Source: Streptomyces sp. NRRL F-5727 | Lineage (GTDB): Bacteria; Actinomycetota; Actinomycetes; Streptomycetales; Streptomycetaceae | Direction: 5' to 3' | Assembly (NCBI RefSeq): GCF_000719555.1 | Contig: NZ_JOGX01000053.1 | Coordinates: 1 to 64,000, forward strand | DNA: 64,000 bases | In this document: positions 33,628 to 44,845 of the stretch, one piece after another | Numbering within the stretch: the stretch's first letter is position 1 | Layout: each line of letters starts with the position of its first letter | Position numbers and translations under genes: made by a program | The notes under the pieces: generated by a model | What the model was told of the DNA's origin: nothing | The model's input: only the letters and a program-made list of their open reading frames with translations | Database searches by the model: none

Positions 33628-34029
33628 CTACCGCGCCGTACACCCCAGGAGCTCGGCACTGGTCGCCCGGGCGGTGGTCCGGAGGGAGTAGACGCGGTCG
33701 ACACGGGACCCCGGCTCGGCGACGACGACGTCCTTGCGGGCCACCTCGGCGCCGTCCTCGGAGCGGGACCGGAGCGTGCACACGCCCTCGACGCCCGCGT
33801 CCTTGCGGACCTCCAGGTGCACCTGCACCTCGGTGTCGCTCACCACGTCGAACTTGATCATCTCGGCGCTGATCCTGCTGTCGACGACGTAGTGCCAGCC
33901 GAACCAGCCGATCATGACCAGGAAGAGGGTGCCGAGGACCGCTCCGGCGACCTTCAGCTTCCGGTCGGCCCGCTCGTCCGCCGAGCGCCCGTAGCGCCCC
34001 TCGGGCAGCTGCTCTCGCACCGCAGTCAT
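33628..34029 (-). CDS. DUF4307 membrane protein, 133 aa
   Basis: A single TM helix (KVAGAVLGTLFLVMIGWFGW) follows a short Arg-rich cytosolic N-terminus (PEGRYGRSADERADRK). The external domain is small and beta-rich (SDTEVQVHLEVRKDAGVEGV, SRVDRVYSLRTTARA), ending ELLGCTAR. This matches DUF4307, an actinobacterial family always near mca and greA. Function unknown. It is divergent from mca. Confidence 0.85.
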   Translation of the reverse strand: MTAVREQLPEGRYGRSADERADRKLKVAGAVLGTLFLVMIGWFGWHYVVDSRISAEMIKFDVVSDTEVQVHLEVRKDAGVEGVCTLRSRSEDGAEVARKDVVVAEPGSRVDRVYSLRTTARATSAELLGCTAR

Positions 34030-34126
34030 GTATCGGTCCTCTCGGGGCGGGGGCGCGGAATTTTCCTCCCCCCGATTCCGTCACTATAGAGACCACCCTC
34101 CGCGACGAATCACTGAGGATCGAGTC

Positions 34127-35008
34127 TTGACTGAGCAGCTGCGACTGATGGCCGTTCACGCCCACCCCGACGACGAGTCGAGCAAGGGCGCGGCGACCAT
34201 GGCCAAGTACGTGTCCGAGGGGGTGGACGTCCTCGTGGTGACGTGCACGGGTGGCGAGCGGGGCTCGGTCCTGAACCCCAAGCTCCAGGGCGACCCCTAC
34301 ATCGAGGAGAACATCCACGAGGTCCGCCGCAAGGAGATGGACGAGGCCCGGGAGATCCTGGGCGTGAGCCAGGAGTGGCTCGGCTTCGTCGACTCCGGCC
34401 TGCCCGAGGGCGACCCGCTGCCCCCGCTGCCCGAGGGCTGCTTCGCCCTGGAGGACGTGGACCACGCGGCCGGCGAGCTGGTCCGCAAGATCCGCTCCTT
34501 CCGTCCGCAGGTCATCACGACCTACGACGAGAACGGCGGCTACCCGCACCCCGACCACATCATGACCCACAAGATCACGATGGTGGCCTTCGACGGCGCG
34601 ACGGACACCGAGAAGTACCCGGAGGCCGAGTTCGGCCCGGCGTACCAGCCCCAGAAGCTCTACTACAACCAGGGCTTCAACCGCCCGCGCACCGAGGCGC
34701 TGCACCAGGCCCTCCTCGACCGGGGCCTGGAGTCCCCGTACGGCGAGTGGCTGCAGCGGTGGAGCGAGTTCGAGCGCAAGGAGCGGACGCTGACCACCTT
34801 CGTCCCGTGCGCCGACTTCTTCGAGATCCGCGACAAGGCCCTGATCGCCCACCGCACCCAGATCGACCCCGACGGCGGCTGGTTCCGGGTCCCCATGGAG
34901 ATCCAGAAGGAGGTCTGGCCGACCGAGGAGTACGAGCTCAGCAAGTCCCTCGTGCCGACCTCCCTCCCCGAGGAAGATCTCTTCGCGGGCATCCGCGACA
35001 ATGCCTGA
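34127..35008 (+). CDS. mca: mycothiol S-conjugate amidase Mca, 293 aa
   Basis: It cleaves mycothiol-toxin conjugates to a mercapturic acid (exported) and GlcN-Ins (recycled), so it detoxifies electrophiles and antibiotics. The zinc motif AHPDDES (His13, Asp16) and the second site YPHPDHIM (His141, Asp143, His144) are present, with TCTGGERGSVLNP. TTG at 34127 is the likely start: TGAGGAT is 7 bases upstream and the protein then begins MTEQLRLMAVHAHPDDE, as in relatives. The length fits Mca (about 293), not the closely related MshB. Confidence 0.93.
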   Translation: MTEQLRLMAVHAHPDDESSKGAATMAKYVSEGVDVLVVTCTGGERGSVLNPKLQGDPYIEENIHEVRRKEMDEAREILGVSQEWLGFVDSGLPEGDPLPPLPEGCFALEDVDHAAGELVRKIRSFRPQVITTYDENGGYPHPDHIMTHKITMVAFDGATDTEKYPEAEFGPAYQPQKLYYNQGFNRPRTEALHQALLDRGLESPYGEWLQRWSEFERKERTLTTFVPCADFFEIRDKALIAHRTQIDPDGGWFRVPMEIQKEVWPTEEYELSKSLVPTSLPEEDLFAGIRDNA

Positions 35009-35009
35009 C

Positions 35010-35243
35010 ATGAGCGCACACCTCGCACTGACGCAGCTGGTCCCCCTCGCCGCCGAGGAGCTGGACAAGAACAAGGTGACGCCGGGCGTCCTCGGCTTCG
35101 TCGTCTTCGCCGCCCTGGCCCTCGCGGTCTGGGCGCTGATGAAGTCGATGAACCGGCACATGAACCGCGTCTCCTTCGAGGAGACCCCCGACCCGGCCGA
35201 GGCCGGCAAGGGCGGCGCGAAGGCCCCGGCCGCGTCGAAGTAG
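35010..35243 (+). CDS. small one-TM membrane protein downstream of mca, 77 aa
   Basis: One TM helix (VLGFVVFAALALAVWALM) lies between a short outer N-terminus (PLAAEELDKNKVTPG) and a basic cytosolic part (KSMNRHMNRVSFEE) with an Ala/Lys tail. It begins 1-2 bases after the mca stop (ATG 35010) or overlaps it by 8 bases (ATG 35001), so it is co-expressed with mca. Conserved in this position in Streptomyces as I recall, but uncharacterised. Confidence 0.75.
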   Translation: MSAHLALTQLVPLAAEELDKNKVTPGVLGFVVFAALALAVWALMKSMNRHMNRVSFEETPDPAEAGKGGAKAPAASK

Positions 35244-35249
35244 CGGCAC

Positions 35250-35280
35250 GTCGGCCCGTACCCGCCCGGTACGGGCCGAC
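35250..35280 (+). terminator. 13-bp perfect hairpin ending the mca operon
   Basis: GTCGGCCCGTACC (35250-35262) pairs with GGTACGGGCCGAC (35268-35280), just after the stop at 35243 and before the next gene at 35298. Confidence 0.75.
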
Positions 35281-35297
35281 TGCGGCAGGATGGCCCC

Positions 35298-37322
<2,025 letters not shown>

Positions 37323-37340
37323 GCCCCGCGAACGGACACG

Positions 37341-37379
37341 GCCCCGCCGCCCCTCCGGAGAGGGACGACGGGGCCGCGC
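37341..37379. terminator. hairpin between DUF255 gene and rodlin gene
   Basis: CGGCCCCGCCG near 37342 pairs imperfectly with CGACGGGGCCG near 37367, with CCCTC/GAGGG inside. It lies between convergent genes. Confidence 0.65.
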
Positions 37380-37398
37380 CGTGGCCGAGCGGCGTGGC

Positions 37399-37797
37399 TC
37401 AGCTGTTGCCGGCGCCGTTGCCGGACAGCACGGGGATGTCGCTGAGGATGTGCGACAGCGGCTCGTCGCCCTTGGCCTGCGTCGAGTTCTCGACGCACTG
37501 CTGGTTCTGCGGGGAGGACAGCACGTTGATGTCCTGCACCGCGATCGGGACGAGACCGACGAGGGAGCCGGCGTTGACCTTGGCGGGGAGACCGATGCAC
37601 GGCTTGTTCAGGGAACCCTGGACGAGCGCGAACTGCGGGCTCATGTCGCCGTAGGTGGCGGAGTTGCCGAACTCCTGGTGCGCGCCGTTGCCGGAGAGCG
37701 AGGTGGTGCCACCGTCGTCGGCGATCGCGAGCGCCTGCCCGGCCGTCGCGCCGACGACCGAAACAGCCACCGCAGCGGTCGCGAGGAGCTTCTTCAT
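37399..37797 (-). CDS. rodlin family protein, 132 aa (rodlin 1)
   Basis: A secreted structural protein of the rodlet layer on aerial hyphae and spores. The signal peptide [20 protein letters not shown] ends near ALA. The mature part is the full rodlin domain ([60 protein letters not shown]) and a C-terminal [18 protein letters not shown]. Two cysteines are conserved with the other rodlins here. Length equals the known RdlA/RdlB (about 131). It is one of three rodlin genes within 3 kb. Confidence 0.95.
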   Translation of the reverse strand: MKKLLATAAVAVSVVGATAGQALAIADDGGTTSLSGNGAHQEFGNSATYGDMSPQFALVQGSLNKPCIGLPAKVNAGSLVGLVPIAVQDINVLSSPQNQQCVENSTQAKGDEPLSHILSDIPVLSGNGAGNS

Positions 37798-37892
37798 GTT
37801 CTGGCCTTTCGATGACTGGCCCGCGCTGAGTGCCGAGCCGTGCTGATCAACTGGTCGGAGGGGCGGAGGTTCCGGGATGTCCACCGGACGGC

Positions 37893-38927
37893 CTACGGGC
37901 AGATGAGCGAAGAACCCCGGGCCGGGTCGTAGTCGGCGACGGAGAGCTCGCTCGGGGCGACCGCGTCGCCGGGCGGCAGCGGACGGTCCGCCCGGAGCCG
38001 GGCGAAGACCTCCGCCGCCCCCTCCTCGTCCCAGCCCACCGTGGACCCGACGCCCTCGACGAGCGGGTTGAAGCCGCGTACGGGCACGGTGGCGAACTCG
38101 GTACGGGAGGGGCCGACGGCCTTCAGCCGGGCCGCGAGCGTGAGCAGTTCGGCCACCGAGACACCGCGCTCGGCGGCCTCGGTCCCGCGCAGCGTCGAGG
38201 CGAGCGCCCGCAGCTTCGCCGGGTCCCTGAGGATCCCGCCCGACCGGATCCGGTCCAGCATGTTGACGACGAACCTCTGCTGCTTGCGGATGCGGCCGAA
38301 GTCCATCTCCCCGTCGGCCTTCCGGGAGCGCACGTACTGCAGTCCCTCGCCGCCGCCCACGTTCCGGGTGCCGACCGGCAGGTCGAGCCCGGTCGCGGGG
38401 TCCTTCAGCGGCTTCGCCGTACAGATCGGCACACCGCCGTCGACCTGGTCCACGGTGTCCATGAACCGCCGGAAGTCGATCTGCAGGTAGCGGTGCACGT
38501 CGAGCCCGGTCGCCGCCTCGACGGTCTCGACGGTGAGCGGCGAACCGCCTTCCGCGTGGGCCGCGTTGATCTTCGCGAGATGGGTGTCGTGGACCTTGCC
38601 GGTCCGCAGATCGGTGTGCGGGCCCGGGAGTTCGGCGAGCGAGTCGCGGGGCAGCGACACCACGCTGACCCGGTCGTACCCGGCGGAGACGTGCACGAGC
38701 ATGATCACGTCGGTGCAGTCGCAGTCCTGACCGCCGAGCCGGAAACGTTCCTTCTCGGCGGCGGTGACCCCGTCCCGGGAGTCCGTGCCGACGACGAGCA
38801 GGTTCAGTCCCTCGGCGGGGGCGGGGAGTTCGGCGGGACCGCCGAGGGCGGAGGCGAGGGCCCCGGGGGCGAGCGCGAGAAGCGCCGCCGGTACGAGCAG
38901 GAGCCGCCGCGGACGCGGGAATCTCAT
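37893..38927 (-). CDS. LytR-CpsA-Psr (LCP) family protein, 344 aa
   Basis: LCP enzymes attach polyprenyl-linked glycopolymers to peptidoglycan outside the membrane. The N-terminus [20 protein letters not shown] is a TM/signal anchor. The LCP domain shows [11 protein letters not shown] (conserved Asp/Arg phosphate contacts), [20 protein letters not shown] followed by PRDS, and [20 protein letters not shown]. The C-terminal part has [24 protein letters not shown] arginines. ATG at 38927. Lying beside an exopolysaccharide operon and rodlins, it could anchor the encoded polymer. Confidence 0.9.
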   Translation of the reverse strand: MRFPRPRRLLLVPAALLALAPGALASALGGPAELPAPAEGLNLLVVGTDSRDGVTAAEKERFRLGGQDCDCTDVIMLVHVSAGYDRVSVVSLPRDSLAELPGPHTDLRTGKVHDTHLAKINAAHAEGGSPLTVETVEAATGLDVHRYLQIDFRRFMDTVDQVDGGVPICTAKPLKDPATGLDLPVGTRNVGGGEGLQYVRSRKADGEMDFGRIRKQQRFVVNMLDRIRSGGILRDPAKLRALASTLRGTEAAERGVSVAELLTLAARLKAVGPSRTEFATVPVRGFNPLVEGVGSTVGWDEEGAAEVFARLRADRPLPPGDAVAPSELSVADYDPARGSSLICP

Positions 38928-39045
38928 ACCCGCACGGTATTTCGAGTCCGTTCGCACAGAGATGCGCGACGCGTCGGCGCGTGACCGAATCACTCCGTTG
39001 CGAGGCTTGTGTAATGATGCGGGAATAGCAGCGGAGGGAGCGAGA

Positions 39046-39273
39046 ATGGCGCCGCCTGATTCCGGTCGTCCCGGGAAATGGGAACGGATGGCCTTCATTC
39101 CGAAGAGCCGTTACGTGAGCGAGCCGCCGACCGCCGACCGGGTCCGGTCGACCGGGCAATTCCCCGTCTATTCCGCCCTGGTGACCCAGTGGGCCCAGGC
39201 CGGCCGGACGGTCCCGGGAATGCCCGACCGCGAATGGGAACGGCTGATGTCCACTCCCGTCTGGCCGCGCTAG
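39046..39273 (+). CDS. hypothetical protein, 75 aa
   Basis: Not recognised. ATG at 39046 has a good GGAGGG ribosome site. The product is basic, Trp- and Pro-rich ([56 protein letters not shown]) with no signal or TM segment. It is encoded between the LCP gene (divergent) and the rodlin 2 gene (convergent). Likely a real small Streptomyces-specific gene, with no function I can name. Confidence 0.65.
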   Translation: MAPPDSGRPGKWERMAFIPKSRYVSEPPTADRVRSTGQFPVYSALVTQWAQAGRTVPGMPDREWERLMSTPVWPR

Positions 39274-39289
39274 CGGGCCGGAGACGTGC

Positions 39290-39320
39290 GAAGGGGCCGC
39301 CCTGGCGGGGCGGCCCCTCG
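39290..39320. terminator. hairpin before rodlin 2
   Basis: AGGGGCCGCC near 39292 pairs with GGCGGCCCCT near 39308 around a short loop. Shared by the 75-aa protein gene and convergent rodlin 2. Confidence 0.7.
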
Positions 39321-39350
39321 ACGCGCGGACGTCGCCGGGGAGGCGGGACG

Positions 39351-39761
39351 TCAGCTGTTGGCCACGCCGTTGCCCGAGAGGATCGGGATGTCCTCCAGGA
39401 TGTGCGACAGCGGCTCGTCGCCCTTGGCCTGCGTCGAGTTCTCGACGCACTGCTGGTTCTGCGGGGAGGACAGCACGTTGATGTCCTGGACGGAGATCGG
39501 GACGAGGCCCACGATCGAACCCGCGTTGAGCTTGGCCGGCAGACCCACGCACGGCTTGTTCAGGGAGCCCTGGACGAGCGCGAACTGCGGGCTCATGTTG
39601 CCGTGGGTGTAGGAGTTGCCGTACTCCTGGTGGGCGTGGTTGCCGCTCTTGGAGGTGGTGCCGCCGTCGTCGGCGATGGCGAGGGCGGGGGTGGCCGCGG
39701 CGGCGGAGGCGCCGACGATCGAGGCGGCGGCGGCCGCGGTGGCCATGACCTTCTTGATCAC
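39351..39761 (-). CDS. rodlin family protein, 136 aa (rodlin 2)
   Basis: GTG start at 39761 ([20 protein letters not shown] signal, cleavage near ALA). The mature sequence is closely similar to rodlin 1: [60 protein letters not shown] and [18 protein letters not shown]. It has more His and Tyr in the first third. It is divergently paired with rodlin 3, sharing a 220-bp promoter region. Confidence 0.95.
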   Translation of the reverse strand: MIKKVMATAAAAASIVGASAAAATPALAIADDGGTTSKSGNHAHQEYGNSYTHGNMSPQFALVQGSLNKPCVGLPAKLNAGSIVGLVPISVQDINVLSSPQNQQCVENSTQAKGDEPLSHILEDIPILSGNGVANS

Positions 39762-39981
39762 GGGAGTTCCCTTCTAGAACCGGCTCCGTGCAGGGAGCCC
39801 CCTGATCAACTCGCCCCGGACCGGCGGGTTCCGCCCTGTCACCCCGATGGCGGAGCGCGCGGGGCAGCGCTCGTCGCGGTTCCCAGTCGATCGGGTGAAG
39901 CGCCGGAACCTCCTCCCCGGCAAGCGTGTTGATCCGGTCGCATCAATCAGGTCGATTGGTGGGAAGAGAAACGGAATCACC
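39762..39981. promoter_or_regulatory. 220-bp divergent rodlin promoter region
   Basis: Rodlins 2 and 3 are transcribed away from this segment. It contains AT-richer patches (39930-39965: gatccggtcgcatcaatcaggtcgatt) and similar GATCAA/TTGATC words near both starts (tgatcaactc at 39802; cttgatcacgg at 39753). Developmental sigma or BldM/WhiI-type control is expected from S. coelicolor rodlins, but I cannot assign a site. Confidence 0.4.
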
Positions 39982-40395
39982 GTGATCAAGAAGATGATGA
40001 CGGCCGCGGCCGTCACCGCTTCGGCCGTCGGCGTCGCCGCCGCGGCCGCCGCTCCCGCGATGGCCATCGCCAACGACGGCGGCACGACCTCCCTCTCCGG
40101 GAACGGCGCCCACCAGTCGTTCGGCAACTCGAAGACCAAGGGCGACATGAGCCCGCAGTTCTCGGCCGTCCAGGGCTCGCTGAACAAGCTGTGCCTCGGC
40201 GCCCCGGTCAAGGGCAACGTCGGCTCCGTCGTCGGCATCCTCGTCCCCGTCGCGGTCCAGGACGTCAACGTGCTGTCCTCCCCGCAGAACCAGCAGTGCG
40301 CGGAGAACTCGACCCAGGCCAAGGGCGACGAGCCGCTGTCGCACCTCGTCGAGGACATCCCGGTCCTCTCCGGGAACGGCATCGGCAACAGCTGA
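39982..40395 (+). CDS. rodlin family protein, 137 aa (rodlin 3)
   Basis: GTG start at 39982, directly beginning MIKKMMTAAAVTASAVGVAA with cleavage near AMA. The domain is conserved but more divergent than in the other two: [78 protein letters not shown]. It keeps the two cysteines. It terminates at 40412-40443. Confidence 0.95.
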   Translation: MIKKMMTAAAVTASAVGVAAAAAAPAMAIANDGGTTSLSGNGAHQSFGNSKTKGDMSPQFSAVQGSLNKLCLGAPVKGNVGSVVGILVPVAVQDVNVLSSPQNQQCAENSTQAKGDEPLSHLVEDIPVLSGNGIGNS

Positions 40396-40411
40396 TCCGG
40401 AAAGCGCGCCG

Positions 40412-40443
40412 CAGGGCCGGAGGAAATCCTTCCTCCGGCCCTG
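40412..40443 (+). terminator. 14-bp perfect hairpin after rodlin 3
   Basis: CAGGGCCGGAGGAA (40412-40425) pairs with TTCCTCCGGCCCTG (40430-40443) around a 4-base loop. Confidence 0.8.
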
Positions 40444-40569
40444 TGTCGTGTGCGCAACGGAGTGAATGCCGCACCCGGAGCGGAGATCCCGGTTTCCTTC
40501 GCGGAAGCCTGTCGTTGTCCGTGTGTGCAGCGGAGGCCGATCTTCCGCCGCGGAAAGGAACCAGACGAA

Positions 40570-40803
40570 ATGAAGTGCAAGAAGGCTGCTGCCGTCATTG
40601 CCGGAGTCATCATGGCCATGGGCGCGGCCACGCCCGCCTTCGCCGACGCCGAGGCGCACGGTGCCGCCGTCGGTTCGCCGGGTGTCCTCTCGGGCAACGT
40701 CGTCCAGATCCCGATCCACGTGCCGATCAACGCCTGCGGCAACAGCCTCAACCTCATCGGTGCGCTGAACCCGGCCTTCGGCAACACCTGCATCAACGCC
40801 TGA
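40570..40803 (+). CDS. short chaplin, 77 aa (chaplin 1)
   Basis: A secreted amyloid-forming hydrophobic protein that lowers surface tension and coats aerial hyphae. A signal peptide (KKAAAVIAGVIMAMGAATPA, cleavage at FADA) precedes one chaplin domain: SPGVLSGNVVQIPIHVPINA, CGNSLNLIGALNPAFGNTCI. The two conserved cysteines are present. There is no sortase signal, so it is the short ChpD-H class. It lies directly downstream of rodlin 3. Confidence 0.95.
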   Translation: MKCKKAAAVIAGVIMAMGAATPAFADAEAHGAAVGSPGVLSGNVVQIPIHVPINACGNSLNLIGALNPAFGNTCINA

Positions 40804-40832
40804 GCCGGGCCTCCGCGCACGCGGACGGCCAA

Positions 40833-40874
40833 GGACCGGCCCCGGGGAGAGCATCCGCCCCCCGGGGCCGGTCC
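40833..40874. terminator. 15-bp perfect hairpin after chaplin 1
   Basis: GGACCGGCCCCGGGG (40833-40847) pairs with CCCCGGGGCCGGTCC (40860-40874). It lies between chaplin 1 and the convergent flavoprotein gene. Confidence 0.8.
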
Positions 40875-40878
40875 GCGT

Positions 40879-42189
40879 CTACGCCCCCACCCGCGCGGCC
40901 CGTTCGCCGCTGCGGGGCCGCCCCACCACGGCACCGCCCCGGCCCCCGGCGCGCAGCCGCCGCCGGACCCCCTTCACCAGGCGGCCCGCCGTGTAGCCGG
41001 CGCCGAACACGAAGCGCATGGAGGGGCCGTACGAGGGGGCGGTGAGCAGACCGGCGAGGAAGAGGCCCGGCCAGGAGGACTCGAAGAGCGCACCGGTCTC
41101 GGGGGCGCCGGCCGGCCCGACGGTGCGCAGCGCGGACCGCAGCGCCGGGTCCAGGACCCCGGCCCGGTCGAGGGACGGCACGAAGCCGGTGGCCGCGACG
41201 ACGTGGTCGGTCTCCAGGACGCCCGTCCCGTCCGGGCCCTCGACGTCGAGCCGGAGCCGGTCGTCGCCGGTGACGGCGGCCGCGGTGATCCGGTGGCCGA
41301 GGCGCACGTCGCCGACGGCGGCGAACCGCTCGCGCAGCCACCAGGCGCCGGCCGGGCCGAGCGCCGAGCCGAAGAGCCGCGCCCGGGTGGCGGCGGGCAG
41401 CCGCCGGAAGACGCCCGGGGTGTCGGCGTACAGCTTGTTCCGCCAGCCGCAGCCGAGGCCGGTGTGCGGGGCGCGCAGGGTGGGCCACAGGCCGCGGTCG
41501 AGGGCGGGCGGCAGGGTGTTCCAGCGGAGCCGGTCGGCCCGGGCGAGGACCCGGACGGCGGCGGCGCCGGCCTCGACGAGGAGCGCGGCCGTCTCCAGGG
41601 CGGCCTGCCCGGCGCCGACGACGGTGACGTCCCGCCCGGCGAGCGCGGCCAGTTCGCCGTGGTGGCTGGAGTGGGTGACGTACCGGCGGGGGAGGTGCCG
41701 GAGCGGGCCGGGGACCTCCAGGAAGGGGAGCACGCCGACGGCGAGGGCGACCGTGCGGGCCCGCACGGTCCCGCCGTCCTCGGCGGTGAGGAGGAAGCCC
41801 TCCGGCGCGGGCGCCACCGAGGCGATCATCCGCTCGTCGACGGCGGGGACGGCCCGCCGGGCGAACCAGTCGCCGTAGGCGGCGAAGAAGGAGACCGGAA
41901 GCGGGACGCCGTGCTCGGCGCGCGTGCCCCGCTCCGACGCGTAGGCGTCGAGACCGTACGCGCCCGCCGGGTCGGAGAGGTGCGAGGCCCACGGCTCGGA
42001 CTTCAGGAACATCCCGGAGGGCATGGCGTGCCAGGACTCCATGGGGCGGCCGAAGGTGACCGGGTGGAGCCCGTGGGCCGCCGCGTGCGCGGCCACCGAG
42101 AGCCCGTAGGGACCGGCCCCGACGACCACCAGGTCGTGCACCGGACGGGCCGTCGTCTTCGCGTTCGCCATCGTGTCTTCCGTCTTCAT
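40879..42189 (-). CDS. FAD-dependent oxidoreductase / flavin monooxygenase-like, 436 aa
   Basis: Two Rossmann motifs: VVVGAGPYGLSVAAHAAAHG near residue 21 for FAD and VTVVGAGQAALETAALLVEA near residue 190 for NADPH. ATGFVPSLDR is the usual flavin-monooxygenase tail motif. ATG at 42189 overlaps the stop of the ATP-grasp gene (ATGA), so the two proteins are made together. It might oxidise an amine or thiol on the product of the ATP-grasp ligase, for example N-hydroxylation. The substrate is unknown. Confidence 0.8.
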   Translation of the reverse strand: MKTEDTMANAKTTARPVHDLVVVGAGPYGLSVAAHAAAHGLHPVTFGRPMESWHAMPSGMFLKSEPWASHLSDPAGAYGLDAYASERGTRAEHGVPLPVSFFAAYGDWFARRAVPAVDERMIASVAPAPEGFLLTAEDGGTVRARTVALAVGVLPFLEVPGPLRHLPRRYVTHSSHHGELAALAGRDVTVVGAGQAALETAALLVEAGAAAVRVLARADRLRWNTLPPALDRGLWPTLRAPHTGLGCGWRNKLYADTPGVFRRLPAATRARLFGSALGPAGAWWLRERFAAVGDVRLGHRITAAAVTGDDRLRLDVEGPDGTGVLETDHVVAATGFVPSLDRAGVLDPALRSALRTVGPAGAPETGALFESSWPGLFLAGLLTAPSYGPSMRFVFGAGYTAGRLVKGVRRRLRAGGRGGAVVGRPRSGERAARVGA

Positions 42190-43505
42190 CGCTGGGTGAG
42201 CTGGGTGGAGGAGCCGCGGGTCGCGGGGCCCGGCAGGGTGGCCGGGTGCCGGGGCCGGCCGGCCGCGAGCCGCCGCCGTACCGCCGCCAGGGCCCGGCGC
42301 AGCAGATGGGCGAGCCAGGCGCGGCCCATGGCGAGCGCCGGCGCCGGGTCGTCGGCGGCGAACCAGGCGCGCTCGGCGGGCCCCCGGACGGCGCCCGGCT
42401 CGGGGGCGTACCGGCGGCGCGGGGAGGTGAGCAGGGAGAGCGCCGCGTAGTTCTCCACGACGAACCGGCGGCCGTACGCGGGGGAGTGCGGCGGCACCGG
42501 CCGGCCGGTGAGGTCCAGGTGCAGCGCCCGCACCACGTCGAGCCCGGCGGGGTCGGCGAAGAGCCGGAACTGGGCGCCGGGGCGCGGGTTGAAGTCGAGC
42601 AGGTGGTACGCGCCGGTGTCCCGGTCGAGCCGGAAGTCGAGGTCGCACACGCCCCGGTAGCCGAGCGCGTCGAGGAGCGCGCGGGCGATCCGGTCCACGT
42701 CCGGGTTGGGCGTCCAGCGGCCGACGGCGGTGAGCCCGGCCCCGTCCGGCCAGGACCGCTCCTTGCGCCCGGTGGCCCCGGCGGCGCAGCGGCCGGCGGA
42801 GTCCGCGTACCCGTGGAAGAACCAGTCGAGGCCCGGACCCGGCGGCAGCAGCTCCTGGAGCAGCAGCCGGCTGCCGGCCTGCGGGGTGCGCCCGTACAGC
42901 TCCCGCACGTCGGCGAGCGAGCGGAGGATCGTCGTACTGCGCAGCCCGGATCCGGCCGGCAGCAGCCAGGGGCGGCTCCACTTGGCGACCACCGGCAGCC
43001 CCAGCGCCCAGGCCATGGCGGCGGCCTCGTCGGCGCCGGACGGCAGTTCGGTACGGGGGTGGGGGAGGCCGAGCGCGGCACAGGTCGCGGCGAGGGCGGC
43101 CTTGTCCGCGACCTTCAGCAGCTGCTCCTCGCTCTGTTCGGGGAGCAGGATCCTGCCCGCGAGGTCGGCGCGGCGGCGGGCCAGCGCGAGGGCGCTGACG
43201 TCGTCCAGGGGCACGGCGAGCACCGGATCTGACGGCGTGTCGGTGATCTCGCCGGCGATCCGGAGCAGCAGCGCGGCGAGTTCGGTGGAGGCGGCGGAGG
43301 CGGGCCGGGGGCGGGCGGAGCGGACGTACCGGGAGCGGGCGACCGGGCTGCCGGCCGCCTCGACGACCGCGTGGACGGGGACGCCGGCCCGGCCCAGGGA
43401 GCGGGCGGCGCCGAGGGTCCCGTGATGGAAGGGGTTCCGGTCCAGCCGCACGAGGACTGCGGGTACGCGGGTGTCGAAAGGAGGCACGGGCATTCGCCCC
43501 TTCAT
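42186..43505 (-). CDS. ATP-grasp carboxylate-amine ligase-like protein, 439 aa
   Basis: The N-terminal pre-ATP-grasp region (PAVLVRLDRNPFHHGTLGAA, VPVHAVVEAAGSPVA) is followed by an ATP-grasp core. ATP-binding strands are LGLPVVAKWSRPW and SRLLLQELLPPG. The Mg-binding segment VCDLDFRLDRDTGAYHLLDF continues with NPRPGAQ. Such enzymes join a carboxylate to an amine via an acyl phosphate. ATG at 43505 is used; ATG at 43493 with AAGGGG before it is an alternative. Coupled to the flavoprotein and divergent from the GH26-like gene. Confidence 0.8.
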   Translation of the reverse strand: MKGRMPVPPFDTRVPAVLVRLDRNPFHHGTLGAARSLGRAGVPVHAVVEAAGSPVARSRYVRSARPRPASAASTELAALLLRIAGEITDTPSDPVLAVPLDDVSALALARRRADLAGRILLPEQSEEQLLKVADKAALAATCAALGLPHPRTELPSGADEAAAMAWALGLPVVAKWSRPWLLPAGSGLRSTTILRSLADVRELYGRTPQAGSRLLLQELLPPGPGLDWFFHGYADSAGRCAAGATGRKERSWPDGAGLTAVGRWTPNPDVDRIARALLDALGYRGVCDLDFRLDRDTGAYHLLDFNPRPGAQFRLFADPAGLDVVRALHLDLTGRPVPPHSPAYGRRFVVENYAALSLLTSPRRRYAPEPGAVRGPAERAWFAADDPAPALAMGRAWLAHLLRRALAAVRRRLAAGRPRHPATLPGPATRGSSTQLTQR

Positions 43506-44676
43506 CTCGGGTGCCCCAACTGGGCGATGAAATCCTCTAATGGACTACGGAGCGGAGGGAAGCGGAGTTCACGGTCGGCTCATTAGGAATACTTTCTGAA
43601 CATCGGAATGACTGATCGTCAAATGGCGTGCGTGTGAAGGAGCGGCCATGGAACCTGTCGGAGGAACACCGAGAAGAAGACGGAAATGGCTGGGGGTGAT
43701 CACCGCCGGCCTCCTCGCCTCGGGTTCGGTCGTGCTGTCGGCACCCGCCCACGCCGCCGCATCCCTAACGACGGAGGACCCCGGTCCGACTCTCCCCGCC
43801 ACCAGCGCCATGGGAGCCTTCCTCGATTCCGGTTCGCTCGGGGTGACCCGGATCGCCCAGCTGCAGCGCTGGCTCGGCGGCCGTGAGCTCCGCGTGGGCC
43901 ACACGTACCTGCCCGGCGACCTCTGGTCCAACATCGAGGGCCCGCCCGGCTTCCTCGACGCGTGGGCCGACTGGCGCAACGCGAAGACCGACCGGATCTT
44001 CGTGCTCAACGTCCCCATGCTGGAACGCAACGAGGCCGGCATCCCCGACCAGGAGGTACGCCGTCAGCTCCAGCTCGGCGCGGCCGGCTACTACGACCAC
44101 CACTTCCGCACCCTCGCCCGCCGGCTGGTCGAGGCCGGGGCCCTGGACACGGTCCTCGTCCTCGGCTGGGAGATGAACGGCACCACCTACACCCACCGCT
44201 GCGGTCCCGACCCGACCGCCTGGAAGAAGTACTGGAACCGGATCGTCACCACCATGCGGTCCGTGCCCGGCCAGAAGTTCCGCTTCGACTTCAACCCGAG
44301 CCGGGGCCGGGACGCCGTGCCGTGGACCGAGTGCTACCCGGGCGACGACGTCGTCGACATCATCGGCATGGACTCGTACGACCAGCCCTCCGGCGCCGAT
44401 TTCGACCGGCACGTGAACGAGCCGTACGGACTCCAGAAGCAGGTCGATTTCGCCGCCGAGCACGGAAAGCAGATCTCCTACCCGGAGTGGGGGCTCTTCC
44501 GGAACGGCGACAATCCGACGTACATGCGGCGGATGCTGGAATGGATCCGCGACCACAAGCCGCTGTACCACACGATCACGGACTACTGCCCGCACGGCGT
44601 CTGGCAGTGCGACCGGAATCCGCAGTCGTCACGGGTGTTCCGGGAAATGCTGTACGGGGTGGAGCCTTCGGTGCCG

Positions 44677-44766
44677 GTGGATCCGGTGGATCCGGTGGAT
44701 CCGGTGGATCCGGTGGATCCGGTGGATCCGGTGGATCCGGTGGATCCGGTGGATCCGGTGGATCCG
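44677..44766 (+). repeat. ten perfect 9-bp tandem repeats (gtggatccg)
   Basis: Ten uninterrupted copies of GTGGATCCG encode (VDP)10. From 44768 the array continues as eight variant units (gtcgacccc, gttgacccc, gtagacccg) in another frame. Long exact repeats like this are prone to slippage and to assembly errors. Confidence 0.95.
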
Positions 44767-44845
44767 GCCCGTCGACCCCGTCGACCCGGTGGATCCGGTC
44801 GACCCGGTGGATCCGGTTGACCCCGTAGACCCGGTGGATCCGACC

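Noticed and set aside
39762..39981. Possible extension of rodlin 3 upstream to 39847
   Set aside because: The GTG at 39982 starts a normal signal peptide; the upstream frame is Arg-rich and lies in the divergent promoter.
44677..44766. Regular short repeats that might be taken for a CRISPR array
   Set aside because: The units are contiguous 9-mers without spacers and encode a VDP peptide in frame. No cas genes are present.
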